Below, in pieces: positions 1 through 8,900 of a stretch of DNA of 64,000 nt (positions are counted from its first letter, which is position 1; every line of letters begins with the position of its first letter). Source of the stretch: Ottowia sp. SB7-C50 (lineage in GTDB: Bacteria; Pseudomonadota; Gammaproteobacteria; Burkholderiales; Burkholderiaceae_C); contig NZ_CP136995.1 in the NCBI RefSeq assembly GCF_033110285.1, positions 3,472,001 to 3,536,000 of the forward strand, in the 5' to 3' direction. The notes beneath the pieces were generated by a model. It was not told where the DNA came from, did not search any database, and saw nothing but the letters and a program-made list of their open reading frames with translations. The translations under genes were made by a program, and so were the position numbers.

Positions 1-8
1 CGACCACG

Positions 9-1550
9 ATGGGTTTGAGTCTGGTGCAAAGCCGCGCCCTGATGGGGCTGGCCGCGCCCGCCGTGACGGTGGAGGTGCATCTGGCCAACGGCCTGCCCAG
101 CTTCACGCTGGTGGGCCTGGCCGACGTGGAAGTGAAGGAAGCGCGCGAGCGCGTGCGCAGCGCGCTGCAGAACAGCGGGCTGGCGTTTCCGCACAACCAG
201 CGCATCACCGTCAACCTGGCGCCGGCCGATCTGCCCAAGGATTCGGGCCGCTTCGACCTGCCGATTGCGCTGGGCATCCTGGCGGCCAGCGGCCAGATCG
301 ACGGCGCGCGGCTGGCCGGGTGGGAATTTGCCGGCGAGCTGTCGCTGTCGGGCGAACTGCGCCCGGTGCGCGGCGCGCTGGCCGTGGCGGTGGCGCTGCA
401 GCAGGCGGGCGTCGACGCGCAACTGGTGCTGCCGCCCGGCAGCGCCGAAGAAGCCGCGCTGGTGCCCGGCCTGCGCGTGCACCGCGCGCGCCATCTGCTG
501 GACGTGGTGGCCCGCTTTCTGCCGGAAGGCGCCATGCCGCCCGACGCGCTGCCTGCCGACGGCTTTGCCCGCGTGCCCCCCGCCGCGCGCAGCACGCCGC
601 CGGCCTATCCCGACCTGGCCGACGTGAAGGGCCAGGCGGCCGCCCGGCGCGCACTGGAAATCGCCGCCGCCGGCGGCCATTCGCTGCTGATGGTCGGCCC
701 GCCCGGCACCGGCAAGTCCATGCTGGCGCAGCGCTTTGCCGGACTGCTGCCGCCCATGAGCGTGTCCGAAGCCCTGCAGAGCGCCGCCATCGCCAGCCTG
801 GGCGGCGCCTTCGCGCTGGCGCAATGGGCGCAGCGCCCGACCCGCGCGCCGCACCACTCGGCCAGCGCGGTGGCACTGGTGGGCGGTGGCTCGCCCCCGC
901 GGCCGGGCGAAATCTCGCTGGCGCACGAAGGGGTCTTGTTTCTGGACGAACTGCCGGAGTTTCCGCGTGCCGCGCTCGAAGCCCTGCGCGAGCCGCTGGA
1001 GTCGGGCCACATCACGATCAGCCGCGCGGCGCAGCGGGCCGACTTTCCGGCGCGCTTTCAACTGGTCGCGGCCATGAACCCCTGCCCCTGCGGCTACCGC
1101 GGCTCGACTGTGCGGGCCTGCCGCTGCACGCCCGACCAGGTGGCGCGCTACCAGGGCAAGCTGTCCGGGCCGCTGCTCGACCGCATCGACCTGCATGTCG
1201 AAGTCGGCGCGCTGCCGGCCGAAGAATTGCTGACCGCCGCCGCGGGCGAACCCACGTCCGCCGTGCGCGAGCGCTGCCTGGCGGCGCGCCAGCGCGCGCT
1301 GGCGCGTCAGGGCATGCCCAACCAGGCGCTGCACGGGCAGGCCATCGACGAACACGCGCGGCTGGACGATGCGGCGCGGCCCTTTCTGCACACCGCCGCC
1401 ACGCGCCTGGGCTGGAGCGCACGCGCCACGCACCGCGCGCTGCGGGTGGCGCGCAGCATTGCCGACCTGGCCGGCAGCGATGCCGTGACCACCGCCCACG
1501 TGGCCGAGGCGGTGCAATACCGGCGCGCGCTGGTGGCGGCGGCGCAGTAA
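9..1550 (+). CDS. comM: YifB/ComM family Mg-chelatase-like AAA+ ATPase
   Basis: Complete 513-residue protein, the usual length for YifB/ComM. An N-terminal ChlI-like domain is followed by an AAA+ module with Walker A GPPGTGKS (Lys236) and a Walker B LFLDELPEF, then a cysteine-rich CPCG...CRC segment and a C-terminal Mg-chelatase subunit region. ComM is known as a hexameric helicase that promotes branch migration of integrated DNA during natural transformation in Vibrio and Acinetobacter; here that role is inferred from family. The ATG lies only 8 bases into the window, so upstream signals and any operon partner are not visible. Transcription ends before a 130-base gap leading to the Bug operon. 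Confidence 0.93.
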   Translation: MGLSLVQSRALMGLAAPAVTVEVHLANGLPSFTLVGLADVEVKEARERVRSALQNSGLAFPHNQRITVNLAPADLPKDSGRFDLPIALGILAASGQIDGARLAGWEFAGELSLSGELRPVRGALAVAVALQQAGVDAQLVLPPGSAEEAALVPGLRVHRARHLLDVVARFLPEGAMPPDALPADGFARVPPAARSTPPAYPDLADVKGQAAARRALEIAAAGGHSLLMVGPPGTGKSMLAQRFAGLLPPMSVSEALQSAAIASLGGAFALAQWAQRPTRAPHHSASAVALVGGGSPPRPGEISLAHEGVLFLDELPEFPRAALEALREPLESGHITISRAAQRADFPARFQLVAAMNPCPCGYRGSTVRACRCTPDQVARYQGKLSGPLLDRIDLHVEVGALPAEELLTAAAGEPTSAVRERCLAARQRALARQGMPNQALHGQAIDEHARLDDAARPFLHTAATRLGWSARATHRALRVARSIADLAGSDAVTTAHVAEAVQYRRALVAAAQ

Positions 1551-1683
1551 GCGGGCGTAGTCCCTTCCAGCCGCGTGGTCTACCGCGCGCGGCGGCCCGC
1601 CCCCACAATATTCGCAACGCCATCCACACGTTCGGCCGCACCGGCCGCGCACGCCAACCCGTTTGTCGAAGGAGCTTCTCACC

Positions 1684-2673
1684 ATGTCCGGATCGCTTTC
1701 TTCCACCCCGCTGGCGCGACGCGCGCTGCTGCTGGCCGGCACGCTGGTGCTGGCGGCGCCGGCACTGGCGGCCGACCCCTTTCCGTCGAAGCCCGTGCGC
1801 ATCATGTACCCCTTCAGCCCCGGCGGCGGCATGGAGGTGGTGCTGCGCGTGATGGCGCAGGAAATGCAGAAGTCGACCGGCCAGTCGTTTCTGGTCGACA
1901 ACCGCACCGGCGGCGGCGGCTCAATTGCCGTGGCGGCCACGGTGGCCGCGCCGCCCGACGGCTACACGATCTTCGTCGGGCCGACCGGCATCAGCTCCAT
2001 CACGCCGCACCTGCGCAAGCTGCCGTTCGACACGCAGCGCGACCTGGTGGGCATCGCCAAGCTGAGTGAGTTCTTCCCCGCCTTCGTCGTGCGCAACGAC
2101 TTTCCGGCCAAGGGCATCGAGGAATTCATCGCCTACGCCAAGGCAAACCCCGGCAAGGTGACCTACGCCACGTCGGGCGTCGGCTCGCAAGGCCACCTGC
2201 GCGGCGAAATGCTGCAAAAAAGCTGGGGCATCAAGATGACGCACGTGCCCTACAAGGGCGCGGCCGACATCGTGACCGACCTGGTGGCCGGCCGCATCGA
2301 CACCAGCCATGACGTCACCCTGCTCCAATATGTGAAGCAGGGCAAGGCGCGCCTGCTGGGCACCTTCACCGACAGGCGGCTGGAGGACTTCCCTGACGCA
2401 CCGACCATCAAGGAGCTGCCGGTGCCGCAGCCCGAGCCGGGCGGCACCTGGTTCGGCGCATTCGCGCCGCGCGGCACGCCGCAGCCCGTCATCGACAAGC
2501 TGGCGGCCGAGTTCGAAAAGGCGCTGCGCCACCCCGACGTCATCGCCCGCATGAAGCCGTACGCGATGCAGCCCACATACCTGGGCCCGCGCGAATTCAA
2601 ACGGCTGTGGGACGCCGATTACGCCACCTACGGCCGTGTGATCAAGGAAGCCGGCATCAAGGTGGACGAGTGA
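1684..2673 (+). CDS. Bug/TctC family tripartite tricarboxylate transporter substrate-binding protein
   Basis: 329 residues. A signal peptide (SSTPLARRALLLAGTLVLAAPALAA) leads into the Bug fold that starts PFPSKPVRIMYPFSPGGG, with the conserved DNRTGGGGSIA loop. Bug proteins bind carboxylates in the periplasm; they are greatly expanded in Comamonadaceae and often lack cognate TctAB genes, as here. I chose ATG 1684 because AAGGAG sits about 10 bases upstream; a longer reading from TTG 1663 would include that ribosome site. The stop overlaps the GTG start of the acyl-CoA synthetase by four bases, so uptake of an organic acid followed by CoA activation is a reasonable inference. The ligand cannot be read from sequence. 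Confidence 0.92.
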   Translation: MSGSLSSTPLARRALLLAGTLVLAAPALAADPFPSKPVRIMYPFSPGGGMEVVLRVMAQEMQKSTGQSFLVDNRTGGGGSIAVAATVAAPPDGYTIFVGPTGISSITPHLRKLPFDTQRDLVGIAKLSEFFPAFVVRNDFPAKGIEEFIAYAKANPGKVTYATSGVGSQGHLRGEMLQKSWGIKMTHVPYKGAADIVTDLVAGRIDTSHDVTLLQYVKQGKARLLGTFTDRRLEDFPDAPTIKELPVPQPEPGGTWFGAFAPRGTPQPVIDKLAAEFEKALRHPDVIARMKPYAMQPTYLGPREFKRLWDADYATYGRVIKEAGIKVDE

Positions 2674-4829
2674 CGGCGCCGACCGCAACGGGCGCGCGCG
2701 AGGCGGTCGAGCGCGCGCTCAACCCGCAGGCCGTTGCCATCCTGGGCGCGTCGGACGACACGCAGAAATGGGGCGGCAGCATCCTGGCGCTGCTGCGCAA
2801 GTTCGGCTGGCCAGGGCGCATCGCGCCGATCAACCCCGGCGCCGAATCGGTGCAGGGCTTGCCGTCGTTTCCGAGCGTCGCGGCGGCGGTGGCGGCCACC
2901 GGACCGATCGACGTCGCCGTCATCGTGGTGCCCGACAAGCTGACCGAAAGCGCCATCGCCGACTGCGCGCAGTCGGGCGTGAAGGTGGCGCTGATGGTGA
3001 CCTCGCAGTTCGCCGAAAGCGGGCCCGAGGGCGCGGCGCTGCAGGCGCGCGTGCTGCAGATTGCGCAGCAAGGCGGCATGCGCATCATCGGCCCCAATTG
3101 CATGGGCTACTTCCACAGCCATGCGCGCATGAATTTGCTCAACTCGCAGGCGCTGATGCGCAACAGCGAATTGGTCCAGGGCGAGATCGCCCTCATCAGC
3201 CAGAGCGGCGCGCTGGCCGGCGCCATGCTGGCGCGCGCGTACGACCTGGGCACCGGCTTCAGCTTCTGCGTGTCGCTGGGCAACCAGGCCGACCTGGAGG
3301 TGTGCGATTTTCTGGATTACGCCATCGACGATGCGCATTCGAAAGTCATTGCGCTGTACGTCGAGGGCGTGAAGGACAGCACGCGCTTCATCGCGCTGCT
3401 GCGGCGCGCCCGCGCGGCGGGCAAGCCGGTGCTCATCGTCAAGGCCGGCCGCACGGCGCTGGGGCAGAAGGCGGTGCAGTCGCACACCGCCAGCCTGGCG
3501 GGCGAATACCGTGCCTTCGAAGCCGCCGTGCGCGCTGCCGGGGCGGTGCTGGTGGACGACTTCCTGGAACTCATCGCGCAGGCCGCGGCCTGGACGCGCC
3601 TGCCCGCGCCCAGCGGGCCGCAGGTGGCGGTGCTGTCGGGCTCGGGCGGCGGCGGCGCGGTGGCAAGCGACCTGGTGGGCGAAGCCGGTCTGCAGGCCGC
3701 CACGCTGTCGCCGGCCACGGTGCAGCGCCTGCTGCCGCTGATGCCCGAGGCGGGCGCGCGCCTGCCGCTCGACCTGGGCGCCATCCCGGCGCGGCAGCGC
3801 ACCGACCCGCGCTGGCTGCGCCAGGTGCTGGACATCATCCTGGCCGACCCGGCCGTCGGCGCCGCGCTGTTCGTCATGACCACCATGCCCGACATGGCCG
3901 GCACCGCTGCCACGGTGGTCGACGTCAACCGCGAATCGCCCAAGCCGCTGGCCTTCGTCAACGCCGCCAGCAGCGCGGGGGCGCAGGCGGGCGACAAGCT
4001 GAAGAGCGCGGGCCTGGTCAACTTCGCCCACATCAAGGAAGCGCTGGGTTACCTGCGCAACCGGCTGGCCTGGGAAGCGTATGAAAAAGAGGCCCCAGCG
4101 CTTGCTGGACCAGCGCCGACAGCTATCAAAACCATAGTTGACGCGCTGCCCGCCGGCCTGGTCGGCGAGCACGATGCCAAGCGCCTGCTGGCCGCCGCCG
4201 GCATTCCCGTCACGCGCGGCGAAATCGCGCAGACCGAAGACGACGCGGTGCGCGCCGCCGACGCCATCGGCTACCCAGTCGTCATGAAGCTGGTGTCGGC
4301 ACAGATCAGCCACAAGAGCGACGTGGGCGGCGTGGTGCTGAACGTGGCCGACGCCGACGCGGTGCGCCGCCACTTCGGCGCGCTGCAGGCCGCCGCCGCG
4401 CGCGTGCCCGGCGCCACGTTTGGCGGCGCGCTGGTGCAGCAGCCGGTGCGTGCCGACGCCGAAGTGCTGATCGGTACGCAGTGGGACGCGCAGTTCGGCG
4501 CGATGCTGATGATCGGCCTGGGCGGCACGCTGGTCGAACTGTTGCAGGACACCGCCCTGCTGCCCGCCAGCGCCGGCCCGCGCGCCATCCGCCGCGCCAT
4601 CAAGGGCTTGCGCCTGTACCCGCTGCTGACCGGCTATCGCGGCAAGCCGCCCGCCCACGTGGATGCGCTGGTGGACGTGGCGCAGCGCTTTGGCCGGCTG
4701 GCCATGCAACTGGGCGCGCGCCTGCCGGAGTGCGAAGCCAACCCGGCGATGGTGGCCGGCGACCAGGTCATCGTGGCCGACGCGCGCGCCGTGTGGCAGC
4801 CCGACGCCGCACCGGCGGCGCAAGGTTGA
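2670..4829 (+). CDS. NDP-forming acyl-CoA synthetase (CoA-binding, ligase and ATP-grasp domains)
   Basis: 719 residues from a GTG start overlapping the upstream TGA (GTGA), indicating translational coupling with the Bug gene. The order is a CoA-binding Rossmann domain (AVAILGAS), a succinyl-CoA ligase-like domain with the phospho-accepting histidine in QSHTASLAG, and a C-terminal ATP-grasp domain (MKLVSAQISHKSDVGGV). The family makes acyl-CoA from a carboxylate, CoA and ATP, releasing ADP. Between the ligase and ATP-grasp parts (4084-4142, residues EKEAPALAGPAPTAIKT) lies an in-frame copy of the dispersed 60-bp repeat, falling in a linker. A crotonase follows after a second, intergenic copy. 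The acid substrate is unknown. Confidence 0.9.
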   Translation: MTAPTATGAREAVERALNPQAVAILGASDDTQKWGGSILALLRKFGWPGRIAPINPGAESVQGLPSFPSVAAAVAATGPIDVAVIVVPDKLTESAIADCAQSGVKVALMVTSQFAESGPEGAALQARVLQIAQQGGMRIIGPNCMGYFHSHARMNLLNSQALMRNSELVQGEIALISQSGALAGAMLARAYDLGTGFSFCVSLGNQADLEVCDFLDYAIDDAHSKVIALYVEGVKDSTRFIALLRRARAAGKPVLIVKAGRTALGQKAVQSHTASLAGEYRAFEAAVRAAGAVLVDDFLELIAQAAAWTRLPAPSGPQVAVLSGSGGGGAVASDLVGEAGLQAATLSPATVQRLLPLMPEAGARLPLDLGAIPARQRTDPRWLRQVLDIILADPAVGAALFVMTTMPDMAGTAATVVDVNRESPKPLAFVNAASSAGAQAGDKLKSAGLVNFAHIKEALGYLRNRLAWEAYEKEAPALAGPAPTAIKTIVDALPAGLVGEHDAKRLLAAAGIPVTRGEIAQTEDDAVRAADAIGYPVVMKLVSAQISHKSDVGGVVLNVADADAVRRHFGALQAAAARVPGATFGGALVQQPVRADAEVLIGTQWDAQFGAMLMIGLGGTLVELLQDTALLPASAGPRAIRRAIKGLRLYPLLTGYRGKPPAHVDALVDVAQRFGRLAMQLGARLPECEANPAMVAGDQVIVADARAVWQPDAAPAAQG
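4084..4142. repeat. Dispersed ~60-bp repeat, in-frame copy in acyl-CoA synthetase gene
   Basis: Shows the family hallmarks CCAGCGCT...CCAGCGCC followed by AGCTATCAAAACCATAGT, matching the intergenic copies such as 4845-4911. It encodes a flexible Ala/Pro linker and keeps the frame open. Confidence 0.7.
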
Positions 4830-4844
4830 CAGGTGGCGCTCGGG

Positions 4845-4911
4845 ATTCAAAACAAATCGTGCCCCAGCGCTGATCCATCAAGCGCGAGCAGCTATCAATA
4901 ACATAGTGAAC
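4845..4911. repeat. Dispersed ~60-bp repeat, intergenic copy
   Basis: TCAAAACAAATCG...CCAGCGCTGATCCATCAAGCGC...AGCTATCAATAACATAGT. The two GCGC-containing half-sites flank a short loop. It occupies most of the gap between the acyl-CoA synthetase and crotonase genes. Confidence 0.75.
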
Positions 4912-4923
4912 GGAAATCGCGCC

Positions 4924-5661
4924 ATGTCGCCACCCATCACCTACGAAGCCAAGGACCGCATCGCCCACATCACGCTGCGACGGCCCGAGCGGCGCAACGC
5001 GCTCAACGCCGAGATGAGCGCGCTGCTGCACGATTACTGGCGCCGCTTCGCAGCCAGCGACGAACGTGTGGCGCTGCTGACGGCCGAGGGCGACCACTTC
5101 TGCGCCGGGGTCGACGTGAGCGACCCGTCGAAGGAAGCGTGGAAGGGCGTGCCCAACGTCGGCGCAAAAATCGACAAGCCGCTGATCAGCGCCGTACAGG
5201 GCTGGGCCGTGGGCGCGGGCTTCACGCTGACCATGATGAGCGACCTGTGCGTGGTGGACGAAACCGCGCAGTTCATGTTTCCCGAGGCCAAGCTGGGGCT
5301 GTTCGGCGGCATCACCGCCAGCCTGGTGTCGCGCATCCCGCACAAGGTGGCGCTCGAATTCTTGATGCTGGGCGAGCCGCTGCCCGCGCAGCGCGCGTAC
5401 GACGTGGGCCTGGTCAACCGCGTGGTGCCGCCCGGCCAGGCGCACGCCTTCGCCCTCAACTGGGCGCAGCGCCTGGCCGACGCCGCGCCGCTGGTGCTGC
5501 AGACCATCAAGCGCGCGACGCTGGAAACGCTGCCCAAGTCACCGGCCGAGATCGCCTACCCGCAGATGGGCTATCTGAAGCAGATCGCCGAAAGCGACGA
5601 CTACCAGGAAGGCGTGGCGGCGTTCAAGGCCAGGCGCAAGGCGGAATTTCGCGGCAGTTGA
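4924..5661 (+). CDS. Enoyl-CoA hydratase/isomerase family (crotonase) protein
   Basis: 245 residues, normal length for a crotonase. It has the CoA-pocket segments RRPERRNALN and GDHFCAGVD and the oxyanion-hole region GWAVGAG. Of the two acid residues of classical hydratases, the first is replaced (GAGFTLTMMSD, Thr where Glu is usual) and the second is kept (FPEAKLG). Classical hydration is therefore doubtful; isomerase, hydrolase or another crotonase reaction is possible. It follows the acyl-CoA synthetase on the same strand, 94 bases downstream with a repeat between, and probably acts on the CoA ester that enzyme makes. ATG 4924 gives the normal crotonase N-terminus. Confidence 0.9.
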   Translation: MSPPITYEAKDRIAHITLRRPERRNALNAEMSALLHDYWRRFAASDERVALLTAEGDHFCAGVDVSDPSKEAWKGVPNVGAKIDKPLISAVQGWAVGAGFTLTMMSDLCVVDETAQFMFPEAKLGLFGGITASLVSRIPHKVALEFLMLGEPLPAQRAYDVGLVNRVVPPGQAHAFALNWAQRLADAAPLVLQTIKRATLETLPKSPAEIAYPQMGYLKQIAESDDYQEGVAAFKARRKAEFRGS

Positions 5662-5692
5662 CGCTGGCCGGGCCGCCGCGCCCGCCTGCGTT

Positions 5693-7339
5693 TCAGCGCC
5701 AGCGCTGCGCGCGCAGTTGGTCGCGCAGCGCCTGCACGTCACGCGCCACCGTCTGCTGCGCGCGGGCCAGCGCCTGCCGTTCACGCCACTGGCGCCACGC
5801 CACCAGCGCGCGCCCCGCCTGCGTGGCGGCCACCCGGCGACCCCATTGGCGCACCGCGTGCGGTGTCTGCAAGCCGGCGCGAGGCCGCGTGTCGCCCAAG
5901 GCAGGCATCGCCGCCTGCACCAGCCGCGTGCCGGTGCGCACGCCGCCGGCCAGGGCCGTGGCGACGCCCCACCACGCTGGCGTTTCGGGCTCATCGCGGC
6001 GCGGTGCGCCACGCGGCGCCGGGCGCTCGGCCGGCGGCGTGGGCGAGCGCGGCACGTCGGCAGCGCGGCGCGGCTCGCTCGCGGCCGCATCGGCGCCGGG
6101 CTGCGAGCGGGTCATCAGGTAGGCCGCCGTCAGCGTAATCATGACGGCCAGCGCTTCGCGCGCGTCGGGTTCGGCGGCGCGCCCTTTCAGCCAGCCGAGC
6201 ACGCCCCGCGCTGACCCCGGCTGGTCCGCCTCGCGCGCGGCCGCCAGCCGCTGGCCGGGCGAGCTGGCGCCGTCCGCCGCTGGCTGGCTGGCCACGTCGG
6301 ACAGCACGGCCGCCACGGTGGCGGTGCTGGCCGCGGCTTCGCCCGCGCCGGCTCTGGCCACTTCAGCCTGGGCGGCGGTGACCGCCGCGGCGGGCGGCGG
6401 CGTGGGCGCACTGGCGAATTCGCCCTGCTGCTCGGCCATGACGCGCGCCACGCTGGCGCCCAGCAGCAGCACCGCGGCGGCGAAGTAGATCCACATCAGC
6501 AGCACCACCAGCGAACCCGCCGCGCCATAGGCCGACACCACCGCAGCCGTCGACAGATACAGCGCCAGCCCGTATTTGCCCACGCCGAACAGCAGCGCGC
6601 CCACCGCCGCGCCGCGCACCAGATGCCGCATGCGCGGCTGTGGTCCGGCGCTCATGCGCATCAGCGCCACGAACAGGCCGGTGGTAATGACGAAGGACAC
6701 CAGCTGATTGAGCGCCGCCAGCACCACCTTGGTGTCAAAGCGGCTGCCGGCCCACGCTTCCAGCAGGCTGAGCAGGCTGGCGATGACGGTGGAGACCAGC
6801 ATCAGAAAGCCGAAGGCCAGGATGTAGGCCACCCCGCGCAGCCGCAGCGTGGCGGTGTGCCACCACGCATCGACCGCCGCCACGCCGGTGCCCTGCGTCC
6901 ACAGGCGTTCCAGGGCCGATTGCAGTTCAGCGAACACGCCGGTGGCGCCCACCAGCAGCAATGCGAATGCCATCACCGACGCCAGCAAACCCTGGCCGGG
7001 CGCGCGGGCGCTGGCGATGGCCGCCTTGATCACTTCGGCGCCCTGCTGCCCGACCAGCCCGCCAATCTGTGCGATGAGGCTGGTCTCCAGCACCTCGCGG
7101 TCCAGCCACCAGCCGAGCACGGCGACGATCAGCACCAGCAGCGGCGCCAGGCTGAGGATGCCGTAGAACGACATCGCCGCGCTCATGCGCAGGCCATCGG
7201 CGTCGGACCACAACTCCACCGCGCGATGCAGCGGCTGCAGGAATTTCAGCCGGCCGCGAAGCCAGGCAGGCGCTTCGGGCGCGGCGTGGGCAGTGCGGGG
7301 CGCGGTCGGGTGGGAGGCAGAGGCAAGGGCGGCTGGCAT
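5693..7339 (-). CDS. YihY/BrkB family inner-membrane protein with long C-terminal tail
   Basis: 548 residues, nearly twice the common length for the family. The first ~290 residues hold the YihY core with about six membrane segments (SFYGILSLAPLLVLIVAVLGWW, YILAFGFLMLVSTVIASLL, LVVLLMWIYFAAAVLLLGASVARV). The rest is a low-complexity Ala/Pro/Arg-rich region with one possible hydrophobic stretch (LAVMITLTAAYLM) and a basic helical end rich in Arg, Gln and Ala. YihY proteins were once called RNase BN in error; their function is not established. Convergent with the crotonase gene, 31 bases apart. The tail is ordinary in base composition and looks like lineage-specific growth, not a fusion to a known domain. 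Confidence 0.88.
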   Translation of the reverse strand: MPAALASASHPTAPRTAHAAPEAPAWLRGRLKFLQPLHRAVELWSDADGLRMSAAMSFYGILSLAPLLVLIVAVLGWWLDREVLETSLIAQIGGLVGQQGAEVIKAAIASARAPGQGLLASVMAFALLLVGATGVFAELQSALERLWTQGTGVAAVDAWWHTATLRLRGVAYILAFGFLMLVSTVIASLLSLLEAWAGSRFDTKVVLAALNQLVSFVITTGLFVALMRMSAGPQPRMRHLVRGAAVGALLFGVGKYGLALYLSTAAVVSAYGAAGSLVVLLMWIYFAAAVLLLGASVARVMAEQQGEFASAPTPPPAAAVTAAQAEVARAGAGEAAASTATVAAVLSDVASQPAADGASSPGQRLAAAREADQPGSARGVLGWLKGRAAEPDAREALAVMITLTAAYLMTRSQPGADAAASEPRRAADVPRSPTPPAERPAPRGAPRRDEPETPAWWGVATALAGGVRTGTRLVQAAMPALGDTRPRAGLQTPHAVRQWGRRVAATQAGRALVAWRQWRERQALARAQQTVARDVQALRDQLRAQRWR

Positions 7340-7415
7340 GCCGCCAATCTAGCCAGGCGCCCTGCCTGCGCCCGACAGCGCGCGCCGGCACGCGCTGTCA
7401 GCCGGTGCCGATAGC

Positions 7416-7631
7416 TCAGAACGTCGGCGCGGCCTCGCCACCGTGCGGCGCGTGCACCATCGCGCGCTGGGCACTGGCGAACACGTCGCCAAAGTAGGGC
7501 ACGGCCTGCGCGGCGGTCGCGTCCAAGGCCGGCATGACCTGCATCGGTGCGGGCGGGTCGCTGGTCGAGCAGGCCACGAACAGGCCCGCGGCCAGCAGGG
7601 CACCGGCGGCGGTGGCAAGAAATTGATGCAT
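7416..7631 (-). CDS. Small putative lipoprotein
   Basis: 71 residues with a short signal sequence ending in the lipobox-like LFVAC, so Cys21 would be lipidated and the mature 51-residue part would sit in the periplasm. A purine-rich GGGAGA lies about 5 bases before the ATG. No domain is recognised. It lies upstream of yihY on the same strand, 76 bases away, and may be cotranscribed. The signal and ribosome site support a real gene, but its function is unknown. Confidence 0.6.
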   Translation of the reverse strand: MHQFLATAAGALLAAGLFVACSTSDPPAPMQVMPALDATAAQAVPYFGDVFASAQRAMVHAPHGGEAAPTF

Positions 7632-7852
7632 GGTCTTTCTCCCGGACCGCGCGCCTGCCTCGCACGGCCCGCAAGGTCAGTGATACCCCGGCAGGTGCAA
7701 CCGAGCATGCGCCCAAAAAAGCCAAACCCAATCCATATTCGGAGGTACGGCAAACGGGATTGTCCGGATGACCACCAGCGCCCGGTTGTGGCATCGTTCT
7801 TGCTGACGGCATTCGCCATCCACTCTTGCCACCCCATCTGGAGCACGCACCC

Positions 7853-8896
7853 ATGACCCTGACCCGACGCCATTGCCTCGCCCTGGGCGCCAGCCTGGCC
7901 GCCGCCGTGGCCGCGCCGCCAGCGCTGGCCCAGGCCGCCACGCCGATCAAGTTTCAGCTGGACTGGCGTTTTGAAGGCCCGGCGGCGCTGTTTCTGCAGC
8001 CGCTGGCCAAGGGCTACTTCAAGCAGGCGGGGCTGGACGTGGCGGTGGACGCCGGCAACGGCTCGGGCGGCGCGGTGACGCGCGTGGCCTCGGGCGCGTA
8101 CGACCTGGGCTTTGCCGATCTGGCGGCGCTGATGGAATTCCACGCCAACAACCCCGACGCGCCCAACAAGCCGGTGGCGGTGATGATGGTCTACAACAAC
8201 ACCCCGGCAGCCGTGTTCGCGCTGAAGAAGTCCGGCATTGCCAAGCCGGCCGACCTGGCCGGCAAGAAGCTGGGCGCGCCGGTATTCGACGCCGGCCGGC
8301 GCGGTTTTCCGGTGTTCCAGAAGGCCAACGGCGTGGGCGCCGTCAACTGGGTGTCGATGGACCCGCCGCTGCGCGAAACCATGCTGATGCGCGGCGACGT
8401 CGACGCCATCACCGGCTTCTCGTTCACGTCGCTGCTGAACCTGGAAGCGCGCGGCGCCAAGGCGGCCGATGTGCTGCTGATGCCCTACGCCGACCACGGC
8501 GTCAAGCTGTATGGCAACGCCATCATCGCCAGCCAGAAGCTGCTGAAGGAGAACCCGGGCGCGATCAAGGCCTTTTTGTCCGCCTTTGCCAAGGGCGCCA
8601 AGGAGGTCATGGCCAACCCGACCGCCGCCGTCGACTACGTGAAGCAGCGCGACGGCATCGTCAACGTGCCGATGGAGGTGCGCCGGCTGCAGATGGCGAT
8701 CGACTACGTCATCGCCAGCCCGGACGCGCGCGCCGAAGGTTTCGGCCAGGTCGTGCCCGGCCGCCTGTCGCTGATGGCGTCGCAGGTGTCGGACGCGTAC
8801 GGCACCAAGACGCGCGTCAACCCCGACGCGGTGTGGAACGGGAGCTTTTTGCCGCCCAAGGCCGAGCTGAACGTGCTGCCGCCGGCCAAGAAATAA
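7853..8896 (+). CDS. ABC transporter substrate-binding protein, NMT1/THI5-SsuA-like
   Basis: 347 residues. A Tat- or Sec-like leader (TRRHCLALGASLAAAVAAPPALAQA) with a twin arginine precedes a periplasmic fold beginning IKFQLDWRFEGPAALFLQPLAKGYF, typical of the NMT1/SsuA superfamily that binds sulfonates, taurine, nitrate or pyrimidine-like compounds. ATG 7853 has GGAG about 8 bases upstream. It is followed by its ATPase (4-base gap) and permease, so the three genes form one importer. The ligand is not deducible; no desulfonation or catabolic gene is adjacent. Confidence 0.9.
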   Translation: MTLTRRHCLALGASLAAAVAAPPALAQAATPIKFQLDWRFEGPAALFLQPLAKGYFKQAGLDVAVDAGNGSGGAVTRVASGAYDLGFADLAALMEFHANNPDAPNKPVAVMMVYNNTPAAVFALKKSGIAKPADLAGKKLGAPVFDAGRRGFPVFQKANGVGAVNWVSMDPPLRETMLMRGDVDAITGFSFTSLLNLEARGAKAADVLLMPYADHGVKLYGNAIIASQKLLKENPGAIKAFLSAFAKGAKEVMANPTAAVDYVKQRDGIVNVPMEVRRLQMAIDYVIASPDARAEGFGQVVPGRLSLMASQVSDAYGTKTRVNPDAVWNGSFLPPKAELNVLPPAKK

Positions 8897-8900
8897 GCGC

